In this document: in pieces, positions 1 through 7,085 of the stretch | Position numbering within the stretch: the first letter of the stretch is position 1 | How the letters are laid out: the number at the start of each line of letters is the position of its first letter | Assembly (NCBI GenBank): GCA_018333895.1 | Contig: JAGXSJ010000018.1 | Coordinates: 1 to 46,561, forward strand | From: Truepera sp. | GTDB taxonomy: Bacteria; Deinococcota; Deinococci; Deinococcales; Trueperaceae | DNA: 46,561 nucleotides | Direction: 5' to 3' | Position numbers and translations under genes: made by a program | The notes under the pieces: model-generated | Told to the model about the DNA's origin: nothing | The model's input: the letters and a program-made list of their open reading frames with translations, nothing else | Databases searched by the model: none

Positions 1-806
1 GCGTTATCGAGATCGGCATCGCGCATTACCACCAAGGGGTTCTTGCCGCCTAGCTCGAGCGTCGGGTTAATCAGGTTGCGCCCGGCTACCTCACCGATTA
101 AGCGCCCTACCGCCGTCGAGCCGGTAAAGGCAAATTTGTCCAGCAGCCCTTCGTCCATCATCTCGACTAAGTGCTGCCCGGCAGCCCCTTGGCCGCCGCC
201 GAACACCACGTTGATGACCCCGTCCGGCAGCCCAGCTTCGGCCAGTAACTGAGCAAAGGCAAAAGCTGCCGCGGGCGCATCTTCCGAAGGCTTCCAGACG
301 ATGGTGTTGCCGGTGATCAGGGCCGGCACGATCTTCCAGCTCGGCACCGCCACGGGGAAGTTACCGGCGGTAATGATTCCCACTACGCCGCGCGGGCGGC
401 GGTAGGTGTACAGCTCCTTGTTACGCATCTCGCTCGGCACCGTCTGACCGTAGAGGCGCCGCCCCTCCGACTGAAAGAAGTGGCAGGTGTCGATGGCTTC
501 CTGCACATCTCCCCGCGCCTCTTTGAGGGTCTTGCCCATCTCGCGGGTAACGAGTCGGCTCAGCGCCTCCTTTTCGCGCTCTAGCGCCTTGCCGAGCGAA
601 CCGATGATTTCGCCCCGGATCGGCGCGGGCGTCTTGCTCCAGCGCTTAAAGGCCTCGCGCGCTGCCTTGCAGGCCTGGCGCACCTGCTCCTGGCTGGCCT
701 CCGGAAACACCCCTACCTCATCGGCCAGGTTGCATGAGCTTAGCGAGCGGAAACTCTTGGGACTGCTGACGGCCTTACCGCCGATCAAGTGATGAAAAGT
801 CGGCAT
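1..806 (-). CDS. Aldehyde dehydrogenase family protein, N-terminal part (runs off left edge)
   Basis: NAD(P)-dependent oxidation of an aldehyde or semialdehyde to the acid; substrate not determinable. Reading the minus strand from the ATG at 806 gives about 268 residues of an open ALDH frame out of a usual 480-510. Visible family motifs are NFPVAVPSWKIVPAL, the GNTIVWKPSE cofactor-binding stretch, FTGST, and ELGGKNP, which carries the general-base Glu. The catalytic Cys lies beyond the window edge. The start is supported by GGAGG 5 nt upstream and by the MPTFHHLIGGK N-terminus, which matches the usual short lead-in to the ALDH core. It is divergent from the CNNM gene, with about 90 bp between starts. 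The NFPVAVPSWK wording resembles the semialdehyde-type ALDHs common in Thermus/Deinococcus, but the substrate is a guess. Confidence 0.93.
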   Translation of the reverse strand, partial: MPTFHHLIGGKAVSSPKSFRSLSSCNLADEVGVFPEASQEQVRQACKAAREAFKRWSKTPAPIRGEIIGSLGKALEREKEALSRLVTREMGKTLKEARGDVQEAIDTCHFFQSEGRRLYGQTVPSEMRNKELYTYRRPRGVVGIITAGNFPVAVPSWKIVPALITGNTIVWKPSEDAPAAAFAFAQLLAEAGLPDGVINVVFGGGQGAAGQHLVEMMDEGLLDKFAFTGSTAVGRLIGEVAGRNLINPTLELGGKNPLVVMRDADLDN

Positions 807-850
807 ACCACCTCCAGGCGTATTCACGGCATGCTAGCATTCATCTGCTG

Positions 851-880
851 CAAGTATGCGAGTAGGGGCGACGCCTGTGC
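851..880. repeat. Degenerate copy of the TATTCRAG/TAGGGGCGA dispersed repeat
   Basis: CAAG followed by TATGCGAG and TAGGGGCGACGCCTGTG repeats the layout of the better copies near 22741, 28522 and 34615: one 8-bp unit with a single change, then the TAGGGGCGA arm. The right arm of the palindrome is lost. It directly abuts the putative -10 of the CNNM gene. Confidence 0.5.
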
Positions 881-886
881 TACAAT
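878..886 (+). promoter_or_regulatory. Extended -10 (TGCTACAAT) for the CNNM gene
   Basis: TGCTACAAT fits TGnTAnnnT and ends 10 nt before the ATG at 897, so transcription would begin within a few bases of the start codon (leaderless or nearly so). No convincing -35 box or Shine-Dalgarno sequence is visible. Confidence 0.5.
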
Positions 887-896
887 CCCCTTGCCT

Positions 897-2327
897 ATGT
901 CAGATAATGGCGATCGACCTAGACGCAAATTAATGATCCCAACCATCTTAGCCGCCTTGCTCCTGGCCTTCGCCTATGCCCAGGCGGGCGGCGGGAATGG
1001 CGTTTCCGGTGCCGAAGTAGCCCTGCTGGCGGTGCTGTTAATCCTTTCGGCGATCATGTCGGGCAGCGAGACCGCCCTGACCGCCATGGGCGCGTGGAAG
1101 ATCCGCCAGCTCCGCGAAGAGGGCCAAGATCCAAGCGGCGCTTTTGCCCTGCTCGAGCGCGACCGTGTCCGCTTCATTACCACCCTGCTGATCGGCAACA
1201 ACCTGGTCAACATCGCCGCAGCGGCGCTAGTCACCCAGATCGCCCTCGACCTGGCTCAGGCCGCCGGCTTCTCCGAAGCGGCCGCCGTGGCCTATGCCAC
1301 CGGCTTCACCACGCTGTTGGTGCTGATCTTTGGCGAGATCACCCCCAAGTCGTTTGCGGTGCATAACGCTGTGACCGTGGCCCGCTTGGTAATCAAGCCG
1401 GTCTATCTCTTGTCGGTGGTCTTCTATCCGCTGGGGCGACTCTTTGCCTACCTGGCGGCGGGGCTGCTGCGGCTGTTTAGGCTCGAGCCCTCCAGCAGCC
1501 CGCTGATTACCGAGAACGAGCTGCGGCTGATGCTGCGCAGCGCCGAGGAGTCGGGTGTGCTGGAGGCGCAGGAGCAGGAGATGATCAAAGGGGTCATCGA
1601 CCTGGAAGAGACCGTGGTGCGCGAAGTGATGACGCCGCGGGTAGAGGTGGTGGCCATCCCAGAAAGCGCTAGCTTGAGCGAGTTGTGGGCGCTAGCTAAA
1701 GAGCACGGCTACAGCCGCCTGCCGGTCTACCGGGAGACGATCGATAACGTGCGCGGCATCGTCTATGCCCGCGACTTGCTAGACTACCTAGCCAAACCGG
1801 AGCTCTTAACCACTACCCAGGTGTCCGAGCTGATGACCGCGCCGCAGTACGTCCCCGAGACGCTCTCGATATTGAACCTGCTCAAAGATATGCGCATCCG
1901 TAAGAACCACTTAGCTGTGGTAGTGGACGAGTTTGGCGGCATGGCGGGGATCGTCACGCTGGAGGATATCCTCGAGGAGATTACCGGCGAGATCTACGAC
2001 GAGACCGACGAGGAGGAGGTGGCCGATATCGGCGAGCTAGAAGATGGCGGCTACCGTATCCAAGGTTCGGCGCATCTGGAGGAGGTCGGCGAGCACCTCG
2101 GCATCACCTTCGACCTAGAGGCCGACTACGACACGCTGGCCGGCTTTTTGATCAGCCGGCTCGGCTACATCCCCACGCCCGGCGAGCACCTCGACTACCA
2201 AGGCTACCGCTTTACCGTTCAGGAATCCGACGAGCGGCGGGTGAGCGCGGTGCTGGCTAGCCCGCTCAAGTCCGATTCCGACGCCACTGCCTTGCCTGCC
2301 GATGCCGAGCGGACTGACCGAGGCTAA
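897..2327 (+). CDS. CNNM/CorC-HlyC family membrane protein with CBS pair
   Basis: Integral membrane protein of the CNNM (DUF21) family, linked to Mg2+/Co2+ homeostasis; 476 residues from the ATG chosen here. The N-terminus carries a hydrophobic segment ending in an AYAQAGGG signal-like sequence, then the DUF21 membrane core to about residue 190 (MSGSETALTAMG, IGNNLVNI and FGEITPK motifs). A CBS pair spans about residues 240-365 (EVMTPRVEVVAI, then VSELMTAP), followed by the acidic EITGEIYDETDEE linker and the CorC_HlyC C-terminal domain (about 385-460). The frame stays open back to 789, but the upstream stretch is unlike the family, and a putative extended -10 sits just before 897. The 3' end overlaps the sirtuin gene by 26 nt, suggesting translational coupling. 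Confidence 0.93.
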   Translation: MSDNGDRPRRKLMIPTILAALLLAFAYAQAGGGNGVSGAEVALLAVLLILSAIMSGSETALTAMGAWKIRQLREEGQDPSGAFALLERDRVRFITTLLIGNNLVNIAAAALVTQIALDLAQAAGFSEAAAVAYATGFTTLLVLIFGEITPKSFAVHNAVTVARLVIKPVYLLSVVFYPLGRLFAYLAAGLLRLFRLEPSSSPLITENELRLMLRSAEESGVLEAQEQEMIKGVIDLEETVVREVMTPRVEVVAIPESASLSELWALAKEHGYSRLPVYRETIDNVRGIVYARDLLDYLAKPELLTTTQVSELMTAPQYVPETLSILNLLKDMRIRKNHLAVVVDEFGGMAGIVTLEDILEEITGEIYDETDEEEVADIGELEDGGYRIQGSAHLEEVGEHLGITFDLEADYDTLAGFLISRLGYIPTPGEHLDYQGYRFTVQESDERRVSAVLASPLKSDSDATALPADAERTDRG

Positions 2328-3069
2328 AGCGGCACTCTTAGCGGCCTCCCGCGTGGCGGTCTTGGCCGGAGCAGGGCTCAGCGCCGCCTCGGGCATCCCG
2401 ACCTTTCGGGGCCAAGGCGGTCTGTGGCGTCCGAGTGAAACGAGAACGCTTTTCGAGGGGTTGCGCCCGGAGTCACTGGCCACCCCGGAGGCCTACCGCC
2501 GCGACCCCGAGCTAGTCTGGACCTGGTATCGGCAGCGCTTCGAGCTGGCCGCCCAGGCTGAGCCCAACCCGGCACACTACGCCTTGGCCGAGTTGCAGGC
2601 GCGGGTAGCAGAGTGCAGTCTAGTCACCCAGAACGTCGACGGCTTGCAGCAGCGCGCCGGGGCTAGGGTGCTCGAGCTGCATGGCAACCTCACCCATAGC
2701 CGCTGCGAGTGCTGCGAACACCTAGGCCCGCTGGCGCTGGGCTTTGCCATCCCACCTTACTGTTCGCGCTGCGGTCATCGCGCCCGGCCCAACGTGGTCT
2801 GGTTTGGCGAGCTGCTGCCGCAGGCGGTATGGGAGGAGGCGCTAGCGGCCTTCGCCCAGGCCGAGGTGGCGCTCGTTGTCGGTACTTCCGGGGTGGTCGA
2901 GCCTGCCGCTAGCCTAGCGCGCTTAGCCAAAGACGGCGGCGCCTTCCTGATCGAGGTCAACCCCGAGGCGACGCCGCTAAGCCACTTGGCCGACGTTACG
3001 CTGCGAGCTTCTGCGGTCGAAGGGCTACCACCGCTGTTGGGCAAGGGTCACGCCGCTCCTAACGGCTAG
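2302..3069 (+). CDS. cobB: NAD-dependent protein deacylase, class III sirtuin (Sir2/CobB)
   Basis: Removes acyl groups from protein lysines using NAD+, giving nicotinamide and O-acyl-ADP-ribose. The 255 residues match the usual 230-260 for bacterial class III sirtuins. Visible: NAD-binding GAGLSAASGIPTFRG (about 23-37), TQNVDG (109-114), catalytic His127 in ELHGN, zinc cysteines C135/C138 and C154/C157, and GTSGVVEPAA in the second nucleotide-contact region. Tyr76 and Arg79 in WYRQR form the YxxR signature associated with desuccinylase/demalonylase activity. The start overlaps the preceding gene by 26 nt. Nothing looks truncated. Acyl preference is inferred from the YxxR motif only. Confidence 0.94.
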   Translation: MPSGLTEAKAALLAASRVAVLAGAGLSAASGIPTFRGQGGLWRPSETRTLFEGLRPESLATPEAYRRDPELVWTWYRQRFELAAQAEPNPAHYALAELQARVAECSLVTQNVDGLQQRAGARVLELHGNLTHSRCECCEHLGPLALGFAIPPYCSRCGHRARPNVVWFGELLPQAVWEEALAAFAQAEVALVVGTSGVVEPAASLARLAKDGGAFLIEVNPEATPLSHLADVTLRASAVEGLPPLLGKGHAAPNG

Positions 3070-3073
3070 CGGG

Positions 3074-3079
3074 TATGAT
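3074..3079 (+). promoter_or_regulatory. Putative -10 (TATGAT) for the GGDEF-EAL gene
   Basis: TATGAT lies 9 nt before the TTG start at 3089, with no Shine-Dalgarno in between, the same leaderless spacing seen at 881, 21848 and 40881. No -35 match at normal spacing. Confidence 0.4.
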
Positions 3080-3088
3080 GCGGCCACC

Positions 3089-6000
3089 TTGAAGATACTG
3101 CGTATCATTGCTGCCTACATCCTTTTTGCCGGGCTGTGGTTTGTCTTCATGGACCAGCTGCTGCTGAGCTGGGTTCAGGATCCGCTGCTACTGACCAACC
3201 TCCAGACCGCCAAGGGTTGGCTGTTCGTGCTGGCTAGCGCCTTGATGCTCTACCCGCTGCTGCTAGTGAGTTCACAGCAGCAGCGCAAGGCCGAGCAGGC
3301 AGCGATCCAGTCCGAAAAGACCTACCGCGGGCTGTTCGAGCACCACCCGCAAGCGATGTGGCTTTATGACCCTAAGACGCTGCGGATCTTGGCGGTGAAC
3401 AGCTCAGCACTGGCCCGTTACGGCTATGCCCAGACCGAGTTCTTAGCCTTGACCATTACCGACCTCCACCCGCCGGAGCATCAACCGGCACTGCTGGCTC
3501 ACCTCAGCCTGCTCGAGCCCGAGCGGGCTGCCCCCAGCCAGTGGCAGCACCGCACTAAGGATGGCCGCCTGATCGATGTGGAGGTGACCGCACACGCCAC
3601 GCTGTTTGCCGGACGTCCGGCCCGCTTGATCATGGCCAGCGATATTAGCGAGCAACGGCGCACCGGCGAGGCGCTGGCGCAGCGCACCCAGGAGCTCTCG
3701 GCTATCTTCGAAGCGCTGCCGGACCTCTACTTCCTGCTCGACGCGCAAGGCGTAGTGCTGGAATATCGCGCTGGCAAGCACGGGCTGTTTCTGCCACCGG
3801 AGCAATTTCTCGGTCGGCGTCTCGTCGCGGTGATGTCGGCAGAGGTGGCGGCTCAGACTGAGGCAGCGCTTAGGCAGGCGCTATCCAAGCGGCGGCTGGT
3901 AGTATTCGAGTACACGCTACCGAGCCCAACCGGCGAGGGGTTCTTTGAGGCGCGGGTGCAACCGATCGCCCCAGACCGGCTGGCAATAATAGTGCGCGAC
4001 ATTACTGAACGCCAGCGCCGCGACCGGTCGCTGAGGCGTTGGGAGGCGTTCCAACGCAGCCTGACCGAACTGACCACCGAGATGTTACAGCGTGGCCTGG
4101 ACGACGATTTTTATCAACACCTGCTACAGCGGGCTATCGCGGTGTTACCCGGAGCGCAAGCCGGCAGTATCCTGCTGCGCAACGCTAATGGGCGCTACGG
4201 CTACGTGGCGGCCCAAGGCTTCGACTTGGCTGAATTGCAGCAGGTCACCTTCAGTGAAGCTGAGCTGCTGATTACGCCTAGTAGCTGTCAACCGGAGCGG
4301 ATCAGCCAGCACGACCCCCTGCAGCTCGACCCGGCGCGCGCTGCGCTGCTAGCACGCCACGGCCGCCTGACCGAACTCCGCGCCTCGCTGATCGTGCCGG
4401 TCTGGGTTGACGATCTCTTGGCGGCCCTGTTGAACCTTAATGCCTTTGACCCGCAAACCGATTTCGATGCCGAAGTGGTGCAGATGGCCGAAGTCTTTGC
4501 GCTGCAAGTGGGGGTGCTCTTGAAGCGGCTACGGCTTGAGAGCGCCTACTACCGGCTGGCCGAGTTTCGCCGCCAGCTCATGCAGCTCATCGACGAGAGC
4601 TTAGAGCGCGGCTTAGATGCCAGATTTTACCAGCGCTGGTTGGAGCGGGCGATAGAGATCATCCCTGCTGCCCAGGCCGGCAGCTTGCTCTTGCGCCACC
4701 CTGATGGGCTATTCCGCTTTGTGGCGGCGGTGGGCTTTGACCTTGCTCAGCTTCGCGAGGTCTACTTTTACGACTACGAAATCGACGCCAACTTCGACAC
4801 CCTCGAGCCGACCCTGGCTACCGAGTTCAGGGCCAACCAGACGCTCGACCCCCAGCGGCGTGCCGTCTTGGACAGCGTCGGGCGAGCCACTGAGATCAAG
4901 GTGGCGTTTTCGATCCCGATTTGCATCAGCGATAAGCCGGTGGCCTTCTTGTACCTCGACAACTTTACCGACCGCTCCGCTTTCGACCAGGAGGCGATGG
5001 CGATGGCACGGGACTTCGCCCGGCAGCTAGCGGTCACCCTGCAGCGCCTAGACCTGGAGCGTGAGCTGCTTATGCAGCAAAAAGAGCTTAAGCAGCTAGC
5101 CAACTACGATGTGTTGACCCAGTTGCCCAACCGCGCGCTGTTTCTCGACCGCCTACGGCAGGCACTCTGGCGCGCTCAGCGCAGCGGGCAGGCGGTAGCG
5201 CTGTTATTTCTCGACCTGGATGGTTTCAAACTGGTTAATGACACCCTTGGCCACAATACCGGCGATGTGCTGCTTAAGGCTATCGCTGAGCGCCTGGCGC
5301 TGCTGGTCCGCGCCGGCGACACGGTGGCGCGCCTCGGCGGCGACGAATTCACCATCATCTTGAACGATTTATCGCGCCCACAGGACGCCGGCCTGGTGGC
5401 CCAGAAAGCGCTGGAAAGCTTAGCGCAGCCCTTCTTGCTGGCCGAGCACGAGCTGTTTGTGAGCGCCAGTATTGGCATCGCCGTCTACCCCAACGACGGC
5501 GGCGACCCTGAGGTGCTGATCCAGCACGCCGATACCGCTATGTATCGCGCCAAGGAGCTGGGCAGCACCTATCAATTCTTTACCGCCGACATGAGCCTGC
5601 ACTTGCGTGAGCGCCTCTCGCTGGAATCAGCACTACGGCAGGCGCTTACGCAGCGCCAGTTGACGGTACACTACCAGCCACGAGTCGATCTTCGCGATGG
5701 GCGCATCCTCGCCTTGGAAGCGCTGGCCCGCTGGCCGCACTCGGACGGCTGGATTGCGCCGGCACAGTTCTTGCCGTTAGCCGAAGAGACGGGCCTGATC
5801 TACGCGCTAGGTGACGAGGTGCTGCGGCAGAGCTGTGAGCAATTGGCAACCTGGCGCGCTGCTGGGGTGCCAGTGGTGCCGGTGGCGATTAACCTCTCCG
5901 ACCGGCAGCTGCGGCAGCGTGATGTGGTACGCAAAGTGCAAGAGGCACTGTCTCGTTATCGCCTGGAGGCCCAGTGGCTCGAGCTGGAGATCCCTGAGAT

Positions 6001-6406
6001 GACCGCCATGCTCGACCCTGACTGTCTGGCTAAACTCCAGACGCTGCGCGACCTGGGCGTGAGGGTAGCAATCGATGATTTTGGCACTGCGGCCTCTTTG
6101 CTGCAACAGCTCAAGCGCTTGCCGATCGACAGCCTCAAAATCGGCCAGGCGCTCTTGACAGAGCTTGGCGAAGACCCAATGGCGGCCCCCCACAACGCCG
6201 CCATCGTGCGGGCCATCGTGGCGCTGGCACGAACGCTGGCGCTGGAGGTGATAGTTGAAGGCATAGAGACGGAGGCACAAAGGCGCTTCGTGGCATCTCT
6301 CGGCTGCACCCAGGCGCAAGGCTACCTGTTCGCCAGGCCAGCTCCGGCGGCTGAGGCGCAGCGCTGGCTGATGCAAGGCCTGGTCCTCCACTCGGTGCTC
6401 GAGTGA
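3089..6406 (+). CDS. Membrane-anchored PAS-PAS-GAF-GAF-GGDEF-EAL cyclic-di-GMP enzyme
   Basis: Probable bifunctional diguanylate cyclase/phosphodiesterase, 1105 residues, starting at TTG. Order: two N-terminal transmembrane segments (about 4-26 and 43-61), PAS (about 76-197), PAS (about 200-308), GAF (about 335-480), a second GAF (about 505-655), GGDEF (about 670-835), EAL (about 850-1100). The two GAF domains are clearly similar (FYQ..L.RAI, AQAGS.LLR, AA.GFDLA), so they arose by duplication. GGDEF is intact at 750-754, and the inhibitory I-site RAGD lies at 741-744, five residues upstream. The EAL domain keeps E877xLxR, the NLSDRQ Asn, DDFGT, LKI, VEGIET and QGYLF, but GCD is changed to GCT and the residues after DDFGT differ (AASL). 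Both activities therefore look possible, with synthesis the safer call. Confidence 0.94.
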   Translation: MKILRIIAAYILFAGLWFVFMDQLLLSWVQDPLLLTNLQTAKGWLFVLASALMLYPLLLVSSQQQRKAEQAAIQSEKTYRGLFEHHPQAMWLYDPKTLRILAVNSSALARYGYAQTEFLALTITDLHPPEHQPALLAHLSLLEPERAAPSQWQHRTKDGRLIDVEVTAHATLFAGRPARLIMASDISEQRRTGEALAQRTQELSAIFEALPDLYFLLDAQGVVLEYRAGKHGLFLPPEQFLGRRLVAVMSAEVAAQTEAALRQALSKRRLVVFEYTLPSPTGEGFFEARVQPIAPDRLAIIVRDITERQRRDRSLRRWEAFQRSLTELTTEMLQRGLDDDFYQHLLQRAIAVLPGAQAGSILLRNANGRYGYVAAQGFDLAELQQVTFSEAELLITPSSCQPERISQHDPLQLDPARAALLARHGRLTELRASLIVPVWVDDLLAALLNLNAFDPQTDFDAEVVQMAEVFALQVGVLLKRLRLESAYYRLAEFRRQLMQLIDESLERGLDARFYQRWLERAIEIIPAAQAGSLLLRHPDGLFRFVAAVGFDLAQLREVYFYDYEIDANFDTLEPTLATEFRANQTLDPQRRAVLDSVGRATEIKVAFSIPICISDKPVAFLYLDNFTDRSAFDQEAMAMARDFARQLAVTLQRLDLERELLMQQKELKQLANYDVLTQLPNRALFLDRLRQALWRAQRSGQAVALLFLDLDGFKLVNDTLGHNTGDVLLKAIAERLALLVRAGDTVARLGGDEFTIILNDLSRPQDAGLVAQKALESLAQPFLLAEHELFVSASIGIAVYPNDGGDPEVLIQHADTAMYRAKELGSTYQFFTADMSLHLRERLSLESALRQALTQRQLTVHYQPRVDLRDGRILALEALARWPHSDGWIAPAQFLPLAEETGLIYALGDEVLRQSCEQLATWRAAGVPVVPVAINLSDRQLRQRDVVRKVQEALSRYRLEAQWLELEIPEMTAMLDPDCLAKLQTLRDLGVRVAIDDFGTAASLLQQLKRLPIDSLKIGQALLTELGEDPMAAPHNAAIVRAIVALARTLALEVIVEGIETEAQRRFVASLGCTQAQGYLFARPAPAAEAQRWLMQGLVLHSVLE

Positions 6407-6407
6407 C

Positions 6408-6437
6408 TTGCCAAGCACTCGGCGGCTGCGGTAGACT
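6408..6437 (+). promoter_or_regulatory. Promoter of the tRNA-Phe/tRNA-Thr unit
   Basis: TTGCCA (6408-6413) and TAGACT (6432-6437) with an 18-bp spacer, about 28 bp before the mature tRNA-Phe. The -35 overlaps the stop region of the upstream GGDEF-EAL gene. Confidence 0.6.
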
Positions 6438-6465
6438 ACCCTTCGCGTGACGCGGTACCGCACGC

Positions 6466-6541
6466 GGCCAGGTAGCTCAGTCGGTAGAGCATGCGACTGA
6501 AAATCGCAGTGTCGGCAGTTCGATTCTGCCCCTGGCCACCA
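6466..6541 (+). tRNA. tRNA-Phe (GAA)
   Basis: A 76-nt cloverleaf: acceptor GGCCAGG pairs with CCTGGCC, anticodon loop CTGAAAA (GAA), T arm GGCAG/CTGCC around TTCGATT. Discriminator A and CCA are encoded. Confidence 0.97.
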
Positions 6542-6544
6542 GAT

Positions 6545-6584
6545 CAGCAGTATCATCTATGGCGCACTCTAGGTGATACTGCTG
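6545..6584. repeat. Inverted repeat (hairpin) between the two tRNAs
   Basis: Arms of 15 nt at 6545-6559 and 6570-6584 pair over 14 positions plus one T-G wobble, with a 10-nt loop. The left arm reads AGCAG-TATCATCT, nearly the same as the outer arm at 21681-21693 (AGCAGG-TATCATCT). It has no U-run, so it is not an obvious terminator; it may be a processing signal or a dispersed repeat. Confidence 0.8.
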
Positions 6585-6589
6585 GGCTT

Positions 6590-6664
6590 GCCAATGTAGC
6601 TCAGCGGTAGAGCAGCCGATTCGTAATCGGCAGGTCGTCAGTTCAAATCTGACCATTGGCTCCA
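6590..6664 (+). tRNA. tRNA-Thr (CGT)
   Basis: A 75-nt cloverleaf: acceptor GCCAATG/CATTGGC, anticodon stem GCCGA/TCGGC around TTCGTAA (anticodon CGT, reads ACG), T arm GTCAG/CTGAC. Discriminator T and CCA are encoded. Co-transcribed with tRNA-Phe, 48 nt upstream. Confidence 0.97.
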
Positions 6665-6677
6665 GTCCTAGACGACA

Positions 6678-6705
6678 AAACGCACGGTATCAACACCGTG
6701 CGTTT
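6678..6705 (+). terminator. Terminator of the tRNA unit
   Basis: Perfect 11-bp stem (AAACGCACGGT and its complement) around the 6-nt loop ATCAAC, closed by TTT and followed shortly by GGCCATTTT. It lies 13 nt after the tRNA-Thr CCA end. Confidence 0.75.
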
Positions 6706-6772
6706 GGCCATTTTAGGCGGTTTGACTGCAATCTTGACTGCAATCAGCCTTGTACTGAGCGCAGCGAACGTA

Positions 6773-6960
6773 TTAGTTCGCCGGCCCCTTTCTAAAGGCT
6801 TCAGCCAGGTTGACGCCGGCGGCTTGCCGGTCGTCTTCAAACAGGTGCGTGTACAGCCGGGTGGTAAAGGCCGGGTCGCTGTGGCCTATCTGATCGGCTA
6901 TCAGCTTGGCGTCTTGGCCTAGCTTGCACCGGAGGGCGTGAGCGAGAGATTCGGAGGCGC
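6773..6960 (-). pseudogene. Remnant of a tyrosine recombinase/phage integrase (C-terminal end)
   Basis: The minus-strand frame ends with IADQIGHSDPAFTT and RLYTHLFEDDRQAAG, the usual last 50-60 residues of site-specific tyrosine recombinases: the GHS box with its histidine and the catalytic Tyr in RLYTHLF. Upstream of about 6960 the frame stops resembling the family; the R-box arginine region is scrambled and no catalytic domain follows. Only the tail of an integrase survives, about 110 bp from the tRNA-Thr gene, a typical integration site. It is most likely the scar of a lost integrative element. Confidence 0.65.
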
Positions 6961-6965
6961 GGGGC

Positions 6966-7031
6966 GTGAAATTGAACGCCCTTATCAACGAGGCGCTCGA
7001 GCGCTACCTGGAACAGGGAGAGTGCGCCTAA
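6966..7031 (+). pseudogene. Possible tail of a ribbon-helix-helix/BrnA-like antitoxin
   Basis: The plus frame reads VKLNALINEALERYLEQGE and ends with TAA at 7029-7031. The LNALINEALERYLE wording is typical of the C-terminal helix of small antitoxins such as BrnA/CopG-like proteins. No start codon with a ribosome binding site and no N-terminal half precede it; the upstream sequence belongs to the opposite-strand integrase remnant. It is a short fragment, so this is suggestive only. Nothing recognisable lies between 7032 and 7085. Confidence 0.3.
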
Positions 7032-7085
7032 GAGGCCAGCTTGATAAGGCTTTGAGCGAACCACTCACCAGGCTTTGACACCTCT

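Noticed and set aside
789-896. Longer start for the CNNM protein at 789
   Set aside because: The added 36 residues are unlike the family and overlap the ALDH start region; a -10 box sits just before 897.
6466-7031. Intact prophage or integrative element at the tRNA genes
   Set aside because: Only a C-terminal integrase fragment remains, with no duplicated tRNA 3' end found nearby and no other mobile genes.
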